Assembly (NCBI RefSeq): GCF_947495705.1
Contig: NZ_CANLZR010000006.1
Location: 151,664 to 211,653, forward strand
Direction: 5' to 3'
Source of the DNA: an uncultured Phycicoccus sp.
Lineage (GTDB): Bacteria > Actinomycetota > Actinomycetes > Actinomycetales > Dermatophilaceae
Length of the DNA: 59,990 nucleotides
Below are positions 42,107-53,177 of the stretch, piece after piece. Both the position numbers and the translations under genes were made by a program. Each line of letters begins with the position of its first letter. Position 1 is the first letter of the stretch. The notes beneath the pieces are model-generated. The model saw only the letters and a program-made list of their open reading frames with translations, was not told the DNA's origin and made no database searches.

Positions 42107-42829
42107 TCACGAACTGGCCGGGAGGATGCACAGCACGTTCCCCGACGGGTCGTGCAGGACCCGCCACGGCAGTGGACCCCAGCCGGGGTCGACCTCGACC
42201 CCGCCCAGCGCGACGGCCCGGGCGACGGCATCGTCGGCGTCCTCCCCCGGGTCGAGCCGGACATCGAGGTGGAGCCGGTTCTTCACCGCCGCCGCCGCCG
42301 GCCGCCGCTCGGGGCACAGCTCGAGGACCGGTCCGCGCCCGGAGGGATGCCGCAGCGCCGGGGTGAACCCGGAGTCGTCGTCGACCCAGCCCGTCACGGC
42401 TCGCCAGAAGCGCCGGTCCGCTGCCGGGTCCGCGCTCTCGAGCGGGAGCGCGGCGACGGGGCCGGTGCCCCGGTAGCTGTCCCGGTGCTCCATAACGCAG
42501 AACGGGTTGCCCTCGGGGTCCGCGAGCACCACCCACGGGACCTCGCCCTGCCCGATGTCGAGAGGCCGCGCGCCGAGGGCGAGGGCCTGCTCGACCACCT
42601 CGGCCTGGCGGTCACCGCCGGCCAGGTCCAGATGCAACCGGGGCTCGGGCAGCACGGGGTCCGCGACCCGCGGGAAGCACAGGTCCAGGACCGGGCCTCC
42701 CTCGACCGTCAGCCGGGCCTCGACGAGGTCCGGGGTGTCGGTGATGGCCGAGGCGCCGAGCAGCAGCGCCCAGAACCGACCGAGGCGCTCCGGGTCGGCG
42801 GCGTCGACGGCGATGTTCTCCAGGTACAC
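42107..42829 (-). CDS. Tandem VOC (glyoxalase-like) domain protein
   Basis: The 240-residue protein is two VOC domains in a row. The first (1-115) has VDAADPERLGRFWALLLG and WVVLADPEGNPFCV; the second (120-240) has LESADPAADRRFWRAVTGW and WRVLHDPSGNVLCI. Each ends with the DPxGNxxC strand of the glyoxalase_6-type family. Metal-ligand His/Glu are partly visible (LHLDLAG, LHLDVRLD). Such proteins may be dioxygenases, resistance proteins or ligand binders; none can be named. It runs opposite to its neighbours and ends 19 bases from the M16-like gene. Confidence 0.88.
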   Translation of the reverse strand: MYLENIAVDAADPERLGRFWALLLGASAITDTPDLVEARLTVEGGPVLDLCFPRVADPVLPEPRLHLDLAGGDRQAEVVEQALALGARPLDIGQGEVPWVVLADPEGNPFCVMEHRDSYRGTGPVAALPLESADPAADRRFWRAVTGWVDDDSGFTPALRHPSGRGPVLELCPERRPAAAAVKNRLHLDVRLDPGEDADDAVARAVALGGVEVDPGWGPLPWRVLHDPSGNVLCILPASS

Positions 42830-42947
42830 GGCACCGTCCTACCACCGAGCGGCCCACTCCGACACGCACCGAGCCGGGGCCGCAGGTCGCCGACACCGCC
42901 CCGGACGTGCGACGGTAGGAGGGACCGCGTCACCCCAGGAGGGCTCG

Positions 42948-44534
42948 TTGACCAGCATGTTCCCGCGGCGGACCGCCCTGCGCGGCGCTGCCGGTGCCGC
43001 CTTCGGGCTGGCAGCGGCGGGCGCCGTCGCCGGGTGCACCGAGGACGCGTCCGGGCCGGACCGCACCCGGGGTCCCGGGTCCACCGCGCCCCGGGCACCA
43101 GTCCGGCACGAGGTCGCGCTCTTCGACGATGGCCGAGTTGTCGCTCTCGACCCGGCCGCCGAGCCGTCGGTCGCGGCGAGCAGCGCGCTCCTCGCCCGCG
43201 CCACCGCGGTCGTCGTCAGCGGCGCTGCCGACGGTGACGTCCGGGCCGGTGCCGACACCGCCACCGCCCTCGGCCTTCCCCACCTCGTCGCCGGTCCCGG
43301 CCTGTCCGACGAGCTCGACCGCCTCGGGGTGCGCACCGTCGTCCGGGTCGCCGGCGCGACCGAGCCCGCCACGGACGGTGCGACCCCGAGCAGCACCTCG
43401 AGCCGCTCGGCGAGCCCGTCGCCGCTCCCGTCCGATTTCGGCGACCGTGAGGTCGTGGACGCCCCCCGGACCGGGGTGCCCGAGGTCGAGGGGCTGCCCG
43501 CCGACGGGCCCACGGGCGAGGTCCTGGCCCTGCTCGCCGACGACACCGACGTCCCGCCGGCGGTCGCGGCGCTGCTCACCCTGTGCGCGGCGCGCCGGCA
43601 CCGGATGGGCGGCGCGGACCCCCGCACCGACAGCACGGTCTGGAAGCCTCTGCGGGCCGCCCCCGACGCCCTCGTCGTCGGCATCGGCGGGCTCGGCGAC
43701 CACTTCGGCCAACGGGTGCGCACCGTGCGCCGGGCGCCGGAGGTCCCCGGCGGTGGGTACCTGCCTTTCCCGGCCCGCCGCATGGTGGCGCTCTACGGCC
43801 ACCCGCAGACCAAGGACCTCGGGATGCTCGGCGAGCAGGGGCGCGATGCCTCGGTGCGCCGCGCGCGTGCGTACGCGCAGGAGTACGAGCAGCTCACCGG
43901 GGACCCCGTCGTCCCGGCGTTCGAGCTCATCGCGACGGTGGCCGCCGCCTCGGCCGGCGCCGACGGGATGTACTCGAACCGGACCCCCCTGAACGTCCTG
44001 CGGCCCTGGGTGCAGACCGCGAAGAAGGCGGGGGTCTACGTGGTTCTCGACCTCCAACCGGGCCGCTCGGACTTCCTCGAGCAGGCGAAGGCCTACGAGT
44101 CGCTGCTCCGGGAGCCGCACGTCGGCCTGGCCCTGGACCCCGAGTGGCGGCTGGGGCCGGACGAGAAGCCGCTGCAGCGGATCGGCCACGTCGACGTCGA
44201 CGAGGTGAACCGGGTCGGGCGCTGGCTGGCCGGGCTCGTGCGGGAGCACGACCTGCCGCCGAAGGTGCTCACGCTGCACCAGTTCCGGACGTCGATGATC
44301 CGCGGCCGGGCGGACCTCGACACCGGACTCGACGAGGTGCAGTGGCTCGTGCACGCCGACGGCCAGGGCGGGCAGGGCGCGAAGCGCTCGACCTGGGACG
44401 CGCTGCGCCAGGACCTGCCCGAGGGGGTCTTCCTGGGCTGGAAGAACTTCGAGGACGAGGACCTGCCGATGCTCACCCCTGCCCAGACCGTGGCGCAGGT
44501 GAAGCCGACCCCCTTCTTCGTCAGCTACCAGTGA
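42948..44534 (+). CDS. Tat-type lipoprotein of unknown function
   Basis: The N-terminus combines a twin-arginine motif (FPRRTALRG) with a lipobox AVAGC (C30 counting from TTG), so the mature protein should be a lipoprotein outside the membrane. About 500 residues follow: first an alternating alpha/beta region (VVVSGAADGDVRAGADTATALG, then ELDRLGVRTVVRVAGATE) loosely like cell-wall-binding repeat 2, a Ser/Pro-rich linker, and then a TIM-barrel-like region with GVYVVLDLQPGRSDFL, GLALDPEWRLG and KVLTLHQFRTSM. No named enzyme is recognised. TTG 42948 sits 5 bases after AGGAGG; ATG 42957 is the alternative. Confidence 0.8.
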   Translation: MTSMFPRRTALRGAAGAAFGLAAAGAVAGCTEDASGPDRTRGPGSTAPRAPVRHEVALFDDGRVVALDPAAEPSVAASSALLARATAVVVSGAADGDVRAGADTATALGLPHLVAGPGLSDELDRLGVRTVVRVAGATEPATDGATPSSTSSRSASPSPLPSDFGDREVVDAPRTGVPEVEGLPADGPTGEVLALLADDTDVPPAVAALLTLCAARRHRMGGADPRTDSTVWKPLRAAPDALVVGIGGLGDHFGQRVRTVRRAPEVPGGGYLPFPARRMVALYGHPQTKDLGMLGEQGRDASVRRARAYAQEYEQLTGDPVVPAFELIATVAAASAGADGMYSNRTPLNVLRPWVQTAKKAGVYVVLDLQPGRSDFLEQAKAYESLLREPHVGLALDPEWRLGPDEKPLQRIGHVDVDEVNRVGRWLAGLVREHDLPPKVLTLHQFRTSMIRGRADLDTGLDEVQWLVHADGQGGQGAKRSTWDALRQDLPEGVFLGWKNFEDEDLPMLTPAQTVAQVKPTPFFVSYQ

Positions 44535-45045
44535 CGGCGGTGTCCGGCCCCGTGTAGAGCCACCGCCCGGCCCGCCGCTCGAACCGGCTCCGCTCGTGCA
44601 GCTCCCCCCGCTGGAGGGTGCGCCCCTCCCCCGCGACCCACGAGGCCCGGAACTCCACCACGCCCGTGCTGTCGTGCGGCCCGCCGTCGACGACGTCGAC
44701 GACCTCGAGCCGCACCCACCGGACCCAGGGCTCGGGCTCGACGCTCGGGGGTCGCGTGCGCGGATGCCAGGTGCGGTAGAGGTGCTCGCCGTCGGCGAGC
44801 GCGTAGGCGGTGTAGCGCGAGCGCATCAGCTCCTCGGCGGTCGCGGGGCGGCGCTCGCCCTCGATGACCGGCCCGCAGCACTCGCCGATGGCCGCGCCCG
44901 CCGTCGTGCCGCCGCACGGACACGGAGACCGGGGGTCCACCGCGTCCGCGGCGGCACCGGACGCCTTGAGCCAGGCGGCCGACCCCTTGGTCGTGCCGAA
45001 TATCTCGCCCACCGGGCCATCGTCCCACGTCCGCGTGATCGTCAC
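44521..45045 (-). CDS. YchJ/SEC-C motif family protein
   Basis: The protein (174 residues from GTG 45045) carries the zinc-binding SEC-C-like motif SPCPCGG (C42, C44) with ECCGP (C56, C57), followed by the YchJ/UPF0225 signature TAEELMRSRYTAYALAD and HLYRTWHPRTRP. It ends in VVEFRASWVAG and RFERRAGRWLYTGPD, also typical. The function of YchJ is not known. The start is uncertain: most relatives begin close to the CPCG motif, and GTG 44940 would fit that. Its end overlaps the convergent lipoprotein gene by 14 bases. Confidence 0.85.
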   Translation of the reverse strand: MTITRTWDDGPVGEIFGTTKGSAAWLKASGAAADAVDPRSPCPCGGTTAGAAIGECCGPVIEGERRPATAEELMRSRYTAYALADGEHLYRTWHPRTRPPSVEPEPWVRWVRLEVVDVVDGGPHDSTGVVEFRASWVAGEGRTLQRGELHERSRFERRAGRWLYTGPDTAVTGS

Positions 45046-45085
45046 GGGTCCCCGGTACCCACTCGGGGCGGGTCTCACACCTGGG

Positions 45086-45719
45086 TCAGCGCGGGCGTCG
45101 ACCGGGGCTGCGCTCCGGCCAGGGCGCGTCGACGGGCCGCAGCCCGGCCCACCCGCGGGCGCGCATGGTGTGCGCGGCGAGCACGGCGATGACGAGGGTG
45201 GGGCTGTGCAGCCGCCCGCCGAGCACGCCGTCGACGAGGTCGTCGAGTGGGACCCGTCGCTGCGGCATGCCCAGCTCCTCGCCCGACCGTTCGTGCCGCT
45301 CGGTTGCCGGGACCGGCGCGAGGTCGCGCGCCAGGTAGATGCGCAGGCCCTCGCTCGAGCCCCCGGGTGAGGACCAGTGGTCGACCAGCGTGGCCCACCG
45401 GCCGGCGGTGAGGTCCGCCTCCTCGTGCAGCTCGCGGGCCGCGGTGACCTCGGGCGCCTCGCCGTCGACGTCCAGCAGCCCGGCCGGGATCTCCCAGTCG
45501 AAGGCACCGACGGGATGCCGGTACTGCTGGATGACGACCGCGCGGTCGTCCGCGTCGAGTGCGAGGACCGCGACGGCGCCGGTGTGGTCGACGAAGTCCC
45601 GGGTCACGACCCCGGCGGCCCCGAGGTCGACCCGTTCGCTGCGCACGTCCCACACCCGCCCCCGGAAGGCCAGCGTGGAGTCCAGGACGGGGCGTCGCTC
45701 GAGCCGGTCGCGCAGCGGC

Positions 45720-45727
<8 letters not shown>
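45086..45727 (-). CDS. Nudix hydrolase, ADP-ribose pyrophosphatase type
   Basis: This 213-residue Nudix enzyme resembles actinobacterial ADP-ribose pyrophosphatases, including Rv1700, also next to pyrG. The N-terminal strand region [16 protein letters not shown] and [18 protein letters not shown] are typical. The Nudix box reads G(5)E(7)RELHEEA, so the Gly after the EE pair is Ala. The metal-binding Glu residues remain, so it should be active. GTG 45727 overlaps the pyrG stop by 8 bases. It likely hydrolyses ADP-ribose to AMP and ribose 5-phosphate. Confidence 0.92.
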
Positions 45728-47432
<1,705 letters not shown>

Positions 47433-47440
47433 GGGCTTCA

Positions 47441-47446
47441 ACGATA
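47441..47446 (-). promoter_or_regulatory. Putative -10 element of pyrG
   Basis: TATCGT on the minus strand would place the start near 47434, at the pyrG GTG, implying a leaderless mRNA. This matches a 76-base gap after the glycosyltransferase gene, while most upstream genes overlap. Confidence 0.45.
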
Positions 47447-47508
47447 CGTCATCGGGCGGACGACTCGTGCGGCGACGCACCGGGCGGGACCGGCGGGCTG
47501 GGCCGGGC

Positions 47509-48588
47509 TCAGTCCCGGGCCCCGACGAGGGCGTAGGCGGCCACGGCAGCCGCGAGCGCATCGGCGTCCGTCGGCAGCTCACCCGCCCGCTCGACCGCCT
47601 TGGAGCGCAGGTTGTCGCGGACTCCCCCGTGGCACACGACGTCTCGGATCGCCCGCGACAACGAGACGGCGTCGCCGCCGGGGACGAGCACCGCGGCGTC
47701 GCCGACGACGGCCGCCGTCCCCCCGACGTCGGTGGCGACGATGGCGGCGCCCGCGTGCAGCGCCTCCTGGAGGCCCACCGGCTGTCCCTCCCAGATCGCG
47801 CTCGAGATGACGACGTCGGCGGCGGCGAGCAGGTCCGGGATGTCCGCACGGCGGCCGAGGAGCCGCACCGGCAGGGCCTCGGTGTCGATCCGGTGCTGGA
47901 GGTGCTCCCGCATCGGGCCGTCCCCGGCGACCACGGTGACCAGGTCGAGGTCGACGAGGTCGCGGTGGGCGTCGAGGAGCAGGTCCAGCCCCTTCTGCGG
48001 CGCGAGCCGCGCCAGGACGACCCCGAGCGATGTCCGGGCGTCGAGCCCCAGCCCGGCGTGGACCGCGTACCGGTCGGCCGAGGGCAGCCGCCCCGGTGGT
48101 GCGGGCACGACGGCGGGTCCCGTGCGGCGCGCTCCGAGCCGGTCCATCCGGGTGACGAGGTCGGCGGACACCCCGAGGACGAGGTCGCTGCCGCGCGCCA
48201 CGACCCGCTCGAGGGCGGCGTACACCGACCCCGTGACGGCACCCGAGGGTGCGGCGTTGTGCAGCGTCGTGACCAGCGGCGTCCGGCTCCGCGTCGTCGC
48301 GAGCACCGCGATCCCCCCGGCGCGCAGCCCGTGCGCGTGGACGACGTCGGCGCCCCGGGTGAGGGCGGCGAGGTCGCGGACGGCCAGGGCGTCGCGCAGT
48401 GGATGGGGCCGGTCGCTGAGCTCGACGGGGACGACGGTCGCGTGCTCGTCGAGGTCGAAGGCCGCGGCGACGGCGGCCGGGCAGGCGACGAGCACGTGAT
48501 GGCCGGCGCCGGCGAGCAGCCCGGCGAGCCCTTGGACGTGCCTGCCGACACCGCCGGCGCTCGTCCCCAGGACCAACAGCACTCTCAC
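47509..48588 (-). CDS. Glycosyltransferase, GT4 family
   Basis: The 359-residue enzyme has two Rossmann domains of the GT-B fold. The N-terminal [15 protein letters not shown] matches the acceptor-side glycine loop; the C-terminal half has [16 protein letters not shown], then [10 protein letters not shown], and the sugar-nucleotide-binding [24 protein letters not shown] with the GT4 Glu pair spacing. It has no membrane segment and acts at the cytoplasmic face. Donor and acceptor are unknown. GTG 48588 overlaps the MurJ-like stop by 4 bases, tying it to the flippase-like and MraY-like genes. Confidence 0.92.
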   Translation of the reverse strand: MRVLLVLGTSAGGVGRHVQGLAGLLAGAGHHVLVACPAAVAAAFDLDEHATVVPVELSDRPHPLRDALAVRDLAALTRGADVVHAHGLRAGGIAVLATTRSRTPLVTTLHNAAPSGAVTGSVYAALERVVARGSDLVLGVSADLVTRMDRLGARRTGPAVVPAPPGRLPSADRYAVHAGLGLDARTSLGVVLARLAPQKGLDLLLDAHRDLVDLDLVTVVAGDGPMREHLQHRIDTEALPVRLLGRRADIPDLLAAADVVISSAIWEGQPVGLQEALHAGAAIVATDVGGTAAVVGDAAVLVPGGDAVSLSRAIRDVVCHGGVRDNLRSKAVERAGELPTDADALAAAVAAYALVGARD

Positions 48589-50216
48589 GTCGCGTCTCCT
48601 CGCCGTCGTCGCGCCCGCCCCCGGTCGCGGATCTCGCCCATCATGGTCCGGTCACCGTAGAACACCGCGAGCGCTCCCGTGAGCAGTGCCGCTGCCCCGG
48701 CGGCGAGCCCGACGAGCACCGCCTCGAGCAGGCCGTCGTAGGTACGGCCCCTCGACACGACGTCGCCGACGGCCACCGCGAGGGCGAGCGCGACGACGAC
48801 GGCTCCGGTGGTACGCCCGATGCCCCGCGTGACCTCCGCTCCCCAGGCCCGGCGGACGAGCACGACGAGCGCGACCCCCGCCAGGGTCATCCCGACGCTC
48901 GAGGACACCCCGAGGGTGCGCAGCACGACGGCCGCCGACGCTCCCCCGCCGACGAGCACGAGCGGCGGGACGGCCGCGACGACCCATCCGAAGGCGGTCG
49001 CGACGGCCGCGTCCAGGGGGCGCCCCCGGACGTACAGCGCCCGCGTCAGCAGGGCGACGAGGCCGAAGCCGACGAGCCCGGGGGCGTAGGCCAGGAGCGC
49101 CCCCGGGAGCGCCGCGATGGCCTCCGGGCTCGCCCCCTCGGCGCCCCGGCGGGCGTCCAGGATCCCGAAGAACCCGCCGATGGCCGGGGCGGCGGCCATG
49201 AGCACCCCTGCGGCGATCCCGGTGAGGACGACGACGGCCCGCAGCGACCGGCCGAGGGTCGGCGCGACGTCGGCGCCCCCGGCGGCGCCGCGGGCGATGG
49301 CCGGGAAGGTGCTCTGCGCGATCGGGACGGCCAGCACCGCGTACGGCAGGACGTAGACCGCCTGGACGTAGACGTAGGTCGAGAAGACCCCGCCGTCGCT
49401 GGAGTGCTGCGCGAGCCAGGCCGTGACGAGCACGCTGCCCTGCTGGGCGACGAGCGCCAGCACCCCGGCACCGGCGAGCTGGCCGATCCGGCGACGGTCG
49501 TCCGGGTCGAGGCGGAAGGCGGGACGCCAGCGCCAGCCGGTGCGCAGCGCGGGGACGACGAGCGGGAGCGAGAGGACCACGACCCCGAGCGTGGTGCCCC
49601 AGCCCAGGACGGCGAGCGCCTCGTCCGAGACCCGCGACGGGGCCGTCTCGCCGTCGACGATCGAGCCGTACCAGAGGTAGCTCGTGAGGACGACCACCGA
49701 GGAGAGCAGCGGGGCGACGGCCGCGGTGAGGAACCGCCGATGCGCGTGGAGGAGCCCGGTGAGGACGATCCCCACCCCGTAGAGGGGCACCTGGACGGCG
49801 AAGATCCGCAGCAGGGTGCGGCCGACCTCGAGCGACTGCGGGTCGCGCTCGGCCACGAGCCAGCCGACGACCGGGCCGGCGACGAGCCACAACGCGACAC
49901 CGAGCGGGACGAGGACGGCGACGGTCCAGGTCAGCAGGACCGACGCGAGCCGGTCCGCCCGGTCCGGCTCCCCGGCGCCGAGGCGCTGGGCGATGAGCGG
50001 GACCGCGACCGCCGCGAGCGTCCCGCCGGCCGCGACCTCGAAGACGACGTTGGGAAGGGCGTTGACGGTCTGGTAGATGTTCCCGACGCCACCGGTGCGC
50101 ACCGCATCCGCGAACACGAAGATCCGCGCGACGCCGGCGGCCCGGGCCAGCAGGGTGATGAGCGCGATGAGCCCCGCCGCGCCGGCGATGCCCAGCGCGG
50201 CCCGTCGGCGCGTCAC
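48585..50216 (-). CDS. MurJ/MviN-like lipid-linked oligosaccharide flippase
   Basis: The 543-residue membrane protein has about fourteen hydrophobic segments and MOP-superfamily features: FVFADAVRTGGVGNIYQTVNALP and VVFEVAAGGTLAAVAVPLIAQ in the first two helices, LAQHSSDGGVFSTYVYVQAVY in the middle. MurJ flips lipid II. This copy lacks the large C-terminal pseudokinase of mycobacterial MviN and sits with an MraY-like and a GT4 gene, so it may flip another undecaprenyl-linked sugar. GTG 50216 overlaps the MraY-like stop by 4 bases. Whether it is the essential MurJ cannot be told from this window. Confidence 0.88.
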   Translation of the reverse strand: MTRRRAALGIAGAAGLIALITLLARAAGVARIFVFADAVRTGGVGNIYQTVNALPNVVFEVAAGGTLAAVAVPLIAQRLGAGEPDRADRLASVLLTWTVAVLVPLGVALWLVAGPVVGWLVAERDPQSLEVGRTLLRIFAVQVPLYGVGIVLTGLLHAHRRFLTAAVAPLLSSVVVLTSYLWYGSIVDGETAPSRVSDEALAVLGWGTTLGVVVLSLPLVVPALRTGWRWRPAFRLDPDDRRRIGQLAGAGVLALVAQQGSVLVTAWLAQHSSDGGVFSTYVYVQAVYVLPYAVLAVPIAQSTFPAIARGAAGGADVAPTLGRSLRAVVVLTGIAAGVLMAAAPAIGGFFGILDARRGAEGASPEAIAALPGALLAYAPGLVGFGLVALLTRALYVRGRPLDAAVATAFGWVVAAVPPLVLVGGGASAAVVLRTLGVSSSVGMTLAGVALVVLVRRAWGAEVTRGIGRTTGAVVVALALAVAVGDVVSRGRTYDGLLEAVLVGLAAGAAALLTGALAVFYGDRTMMGEIRDRGRARRRRGDAT

Positions 50217-51028
50217 CGCGGGCGTCCCCACGCGTCGATCTCGCGCAGGACCGGGGTGGACTCGATGACGGCGGTGAAGCTGACCTTCTCGGAGGCGAGG
50301 GTGAGCCCGGTGAGGACAGCCAGCGCTCCGAGCCGGCCCCACCGGCCCGACCGCTCGATCAGGGCGGTGCCGATGAGGGCCCCCGCGGCGTTGGCGCCGG
50401 TGTCGCCGAGCATCGCCCGGCCGGCGAGGTCCTCGGCGGCGACCCCGAGCGAGGCTCCCACGGCGGCGGCCGCGGCGGGACGGGCCCGGACCCCCGGCTC
50501 GCCGCGCGTGAGGAGCAGGGGAAGCGCGGCCAGGGCCGTCGCCTTGAGGGCTCGGCCCGGCCGCAGGTCGAGGAGGTTGGCCAGGTTGGCCGCGCCGGCG
50601 ACGACCGCGCCCCCGGCGAGGGTGTCGAGCACGGTCAGCTCCGGCCGGGCCCGGTCGGCGAGCGCGGCGACGACCAGCCCGGTGACACCGAGACCGACGA
50701 CCTTCACCGCGCCCGTCGTGACCTCGCCGCGCGCTGCAGCCCCCAGATGCCCGCGCAGGCCCTTGGACGACCCGTCCCCGGCGAGGTCGTCGAGCGCTCC
50801 GAACCCGCCCGACCCGAGGACGGCGACGACGCCCGGGATCCCGCCCGCGGCGGCTCCGAGGGCACCCCCGGCCACCCAGGAGGGGCCCTCGAGCAGCGTC
50901 ACGGGCGCCCCGGCGTGGTTCGTCCGTGTCCAGCGGGGGGACCGGACGCGGCCGACGAGCACGCGGTGCGCCACCGCAGAGCCGAGCGCGCCGACGACGC
51001 CGGCGGCCAGCACCCGCGCCGCGCTCAC
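50213..51028 (-). CDS. MraY/WecA-like phosphoglycosyltransferase
   Basis: This 271-residue membrane protein keeps the key motifs of polyprenyl-phosphate phosphosugar transferases. D80-D81 in FGALDDLAGD with SKGLRGH (about 88-94) match the DDxxK region, N148-N151-D154 in NLANLLDLRPG match the NxxNxxDG region, and D209 in MLGDTGANAAG matches the third Asp. N-terminal WTRTNHAGAPVTLLEGPS recalls the MraY donor site. It is shorter than MraY (about 360), lacking some helices. It should place a sugar phosphate on undecaprenyl phosphate; the sugar is unknown. GTG 51028 overlaps the steB stop by 4 bases. Confidence 0.85.
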   Translation of the reverse strand: MSAARVLAAGVVGALGSAVAHRVLVGRVRSPRWTRTNHAGAPVTLLEGPSWVAGGALGAAAGGIPGVVAVLGSGGFGALDDLAGDGSSKGLRGHLGAAARGEVTTGAVKVVGLGVTGLVVAALADRARPELTVLDTLAGGAVVAGAANLANLLDLRPGRALKATALAALPLLLTRGEPGVRARPAAAAAVGASLGVAAEDLAGRAMLGDTGANAAGALIGTALIERSGRWGRLGALAVLTGLTLASEKVSFTAVIESTPVLREIDAWGRPR

Positions 51029-51981
51029 GACCCCGGGACCGGGGCGTACGGGGCGTCGGCCCCCGGCGCGAGCCCGTAGTGGCCGGAGGAGCCGCCGTCC
51101 TGCTCCCGGAGCGCGAAGACGACGCTGGCGATGCCCACCGGACCCGCCGCGTCGTCGACGCTCGAGACGCTCGCGTCGGCACCGGCCTCCTCCCGCAGCG
51201 TCGCGAGGACCGACACGCCCTCGGTCTCGGTGTCGACGTCGGCGGCCAGGACCGCACCGCGCGACGGGGCGTTCAGGGCCATCGTGAGGTCCACCCACCG
51301 GCCGGCGGACTCGGCGTTGGCGGCCTCGTCACCGTCGGCGGTCACTCCCGCGACGACGACCACGAGCTCGGCCCGGGTGAAGTCGTCGGCGTCCAGGGAG
51401 ATCAGGCCCGCCTCCGCGAGCGTGTCGAGACCGGTGCGAGCGGTCGTGTCGTCCGGGCCGCTGTCACCGGCGGGCGCGGAGCGGGTGAGCAGGCTAGCCA
51501 GCAGGGCGTCGCGCGGAGTGAGGCCGGCCTCACCGGTGTCGGTGCCGGTCTGGGTGGCGACCTCGGTGACGGTGCGGTCCCGCGCGGCTGCGATGTCCTC
51601 GTCGGTGCTCACCCAGTCCGAGGTCACCGAGGTCGTCGACGCGACCCGGCCGTCTGCGGCTCCGATGGCCTCGACGACGGCCTCGCCGACGGCGGCGTCC
51701 GCACCGGGCAGGACGACGACCGCGACCGTGCGCCCCTCGAGCGCGCCCGCGAGGACCCGCGTCGAGACCGCGGCGAGATAGGAGTCCTGCCGCTCGATCT
51801 CGGCCCGGCTGAGCTCGAGGTCGGTGTTGAGCTGCGCCTTGTCGTCGCGGAGCCCGGAGATCTCGCTCTGCAGGGTCGAGCCGATCTCGTTCTGCAGCGG
51901 GCCGGCGCCGAGGACGATGCCGACGGCGAGCGCCAGGAAGATCGAGACGATCGAGACGATGTGGTAGCGGAAGTCGATCAC
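51025..51981 (-). CDS. steB: SteB/MctB family membrane protein
   Basis: The homologue in corynebacteria, SteB, forms a septal complex with SteA that restrains the RipA hydrolase; in M. tuberculosis Rv1698 (MctB) was linked to copper export and channel activity. The 318-residue protein starts IDFRYHIVSIVSIFLALAVG, one membrane helix, followed by a coiled coil (about 30-70) and an extracytoplasmic alpha/beta domain. GTG 51981 overlaps the steA stop by 4 bases; the longer upstream reading is rejected since it lies in the steA 3' end. The gene order recN-steA-steB is conserved. Confidence 0.9.
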   Translation of the reverse strand: MIDFRYHIVSIVSIFLALAVGIVLGAGPLQNEIGSTLQSEISGLRDDKAQLNTDLELSRAEIERQDSYLAAVSTRVLAGALEGRTVAVVVLPGADAAVGEAVVEAIGAADGRVASTTSVTSDWVSTDEDIAAARDRTVTEVATQTGTDTGEAGLTPRDALLASLLTRSAPAGDSGPDDTTARTGLDTLAEAGLISLDADDFTRAELVVVVAGVTADGDEAANAESAGRWVDLTMALNAPSRGAVLAADVDTETEGVSVLATLREEAGADASVSSVDDAAGPVGIASVVFALREQDGGSSGHYGLAPGADAPYAPVPGS

Positions 51982-53162
51982 GGGAACACTCCTCGGGCGA
52001 GGGCCCACAGGTCGTCGAGGCGGGCGGCGAAGATCTCGAGCATCGCCCGTCCTCCGTCGGTCGACCACAGCGCGGCCCCGAGGGCGAGGATGCCGACGAG
52101 GAGCATGAGGACGACGCTGAAGGACGAGATGCGGGTGCGGTAGAGGCGGCTCACGCCCTTGGCGTCGACGAGCTTGCCTCCGACGCGCAGGCGGGTGAGG
52201 AAGGTGCTGGCCATGCCGGAGCGGCCCTTGTCGAGGAACTCGACGAGCGTGACGTGGGTGCCGACGGCGACGATGAGGCTGGCGCCCTTGTCGTCGGCGA
52301 GGAGCATCGCGACGTCCTCGCTGGTGCCGGTGGCCGGGAACACGACGGGCTCCACGCCGAGGTCGCGGACGCGCTCGAGCCCGGGCGCCCGACCGTCCCG
52401 GTACGCGTGGACGACGATCTCGGCGCCGCTGCGCAGCGCCTTGTCGGACACCGAGTCCATGTCACCGACGATGAGGTCGGGGGTGTGCCGGGCGTCGATG
52501 AGCGCGTCGGCCCCGCCGTCGACGCCGATGAGGATCGGCTTGTACTCGCGGATGTAGGACCGGAGGATCTCCAGATCCTCCTTGTAGTGGTACCCACGGA
52601 CGACGATGAGGACGTGCCGGCCGTCGAGGTCGGTGGTGATGTCCGGGACCCCGACGCCGTCGAAGAGCAGCTCGCGCTCCTTGCGCAGGTAGTCCATCGT
52701 GTTCGCGGCGAACGCCTCGATCTCGGCGGACAGCCCGGCCCGGGCGATGGTCATCGCCTCCTGCACCGCCTCGGGCTCGAGCAGGGTGCCGTCACCGACC
52801 GGCTCGTCGCCGTGCAGGAGCCGCCCGTCGACGAGCCGCAGCGGCGCCCCCTCCTTGATGTGCATGACGTCCGGGCCGGCCCGGTCCAGGAGGGGCACTC
52901 CCGCGGAGACGATGATCTCGGGGCCGAGGTTGGGGTAGCGGCCCGAGATCGACGCGGCGGCGTTGACGACGGCCGCGGGGCGGCAGGCGACGAGGGCCTC
53001 GGCGCTGACCCGGTCGATGTCCTCGTGGTCGATGATGGCGATGTCGCCGGGCTTCAGGCGCTTGGTGAGGTTCTTCGTCCGTCGGTCGACCCGGGCAGGA
53101 CCCGACCCGTCGGAGGGGTCGCGGTCCCGGCGGGAGAGCAGGCGGATGGACATCTGCACCAT
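51978..53162 (-). CDS. steA: SteA family protein (thiamin pyrophosphokinase-like fold)
   Basis: SteA works with SteB in septal peptidoglycan splitting. The 394-residue protein has an N-terminal cytoplasmic region (KRLKPGDIAIIDHEDIDRVS), a thiamin-pyrophosphokinase-like catalytic core (GVDGGADALID, then DLIVGDMDSVSDKAL), and one C-terminal membrane helix (SFSVVLMLLVGILALGAALW, about 345-365). Corresponding proteins carry this split core without shown kinase activity. It starts 15 bases after recN. ATG 53162 is used; MSIRLL three codons later is also possible. Confidence 0.92.
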   Translation of the reverse strand: MVQMSIRLLSRRDRDPSDGSGPARVDRRTKNLTKRLKPGDIAIIDHEDIDRVSAEALVACRPAAVVNAAASISGRYPNLGPEIIVSAGVPLLDRAGPDVMHIKEGAPLRLVDGRLLHGDEPVGDGTLLEPEAVQEAMTIARAGLSAEIEAFAANTMDYLRKERELLFDGVGVPDITTDLDGRHVLIVVRGYHYKEDLEILRSYIREYKPILIGVDGGADALIDARHTPDLIVGDMDSVSDKALRSGAEIVVHAYRDGRAPGLERVRDLGVEPVVFPATGTSEDVAMLLADDKGASLIVAVGTHVTLVEFLDKGRSGMASTFLTRLRVGGKLVDAKGVSRLYRTRISSFSVVLMLLVGILALGAALWSTDGGRAMLEIFAARLDDLWALARGVFP

Positions 53163-53177
53163 CGTGCCACGTTCGGG

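Noticed and set aside
51978-53162. True thiamin pyrophosphokinase
   Set aside because: The protein is longer, has a C-terminal membrane helix and sits beside steB, which fits SteA and not a soluble thiamin enzyme.
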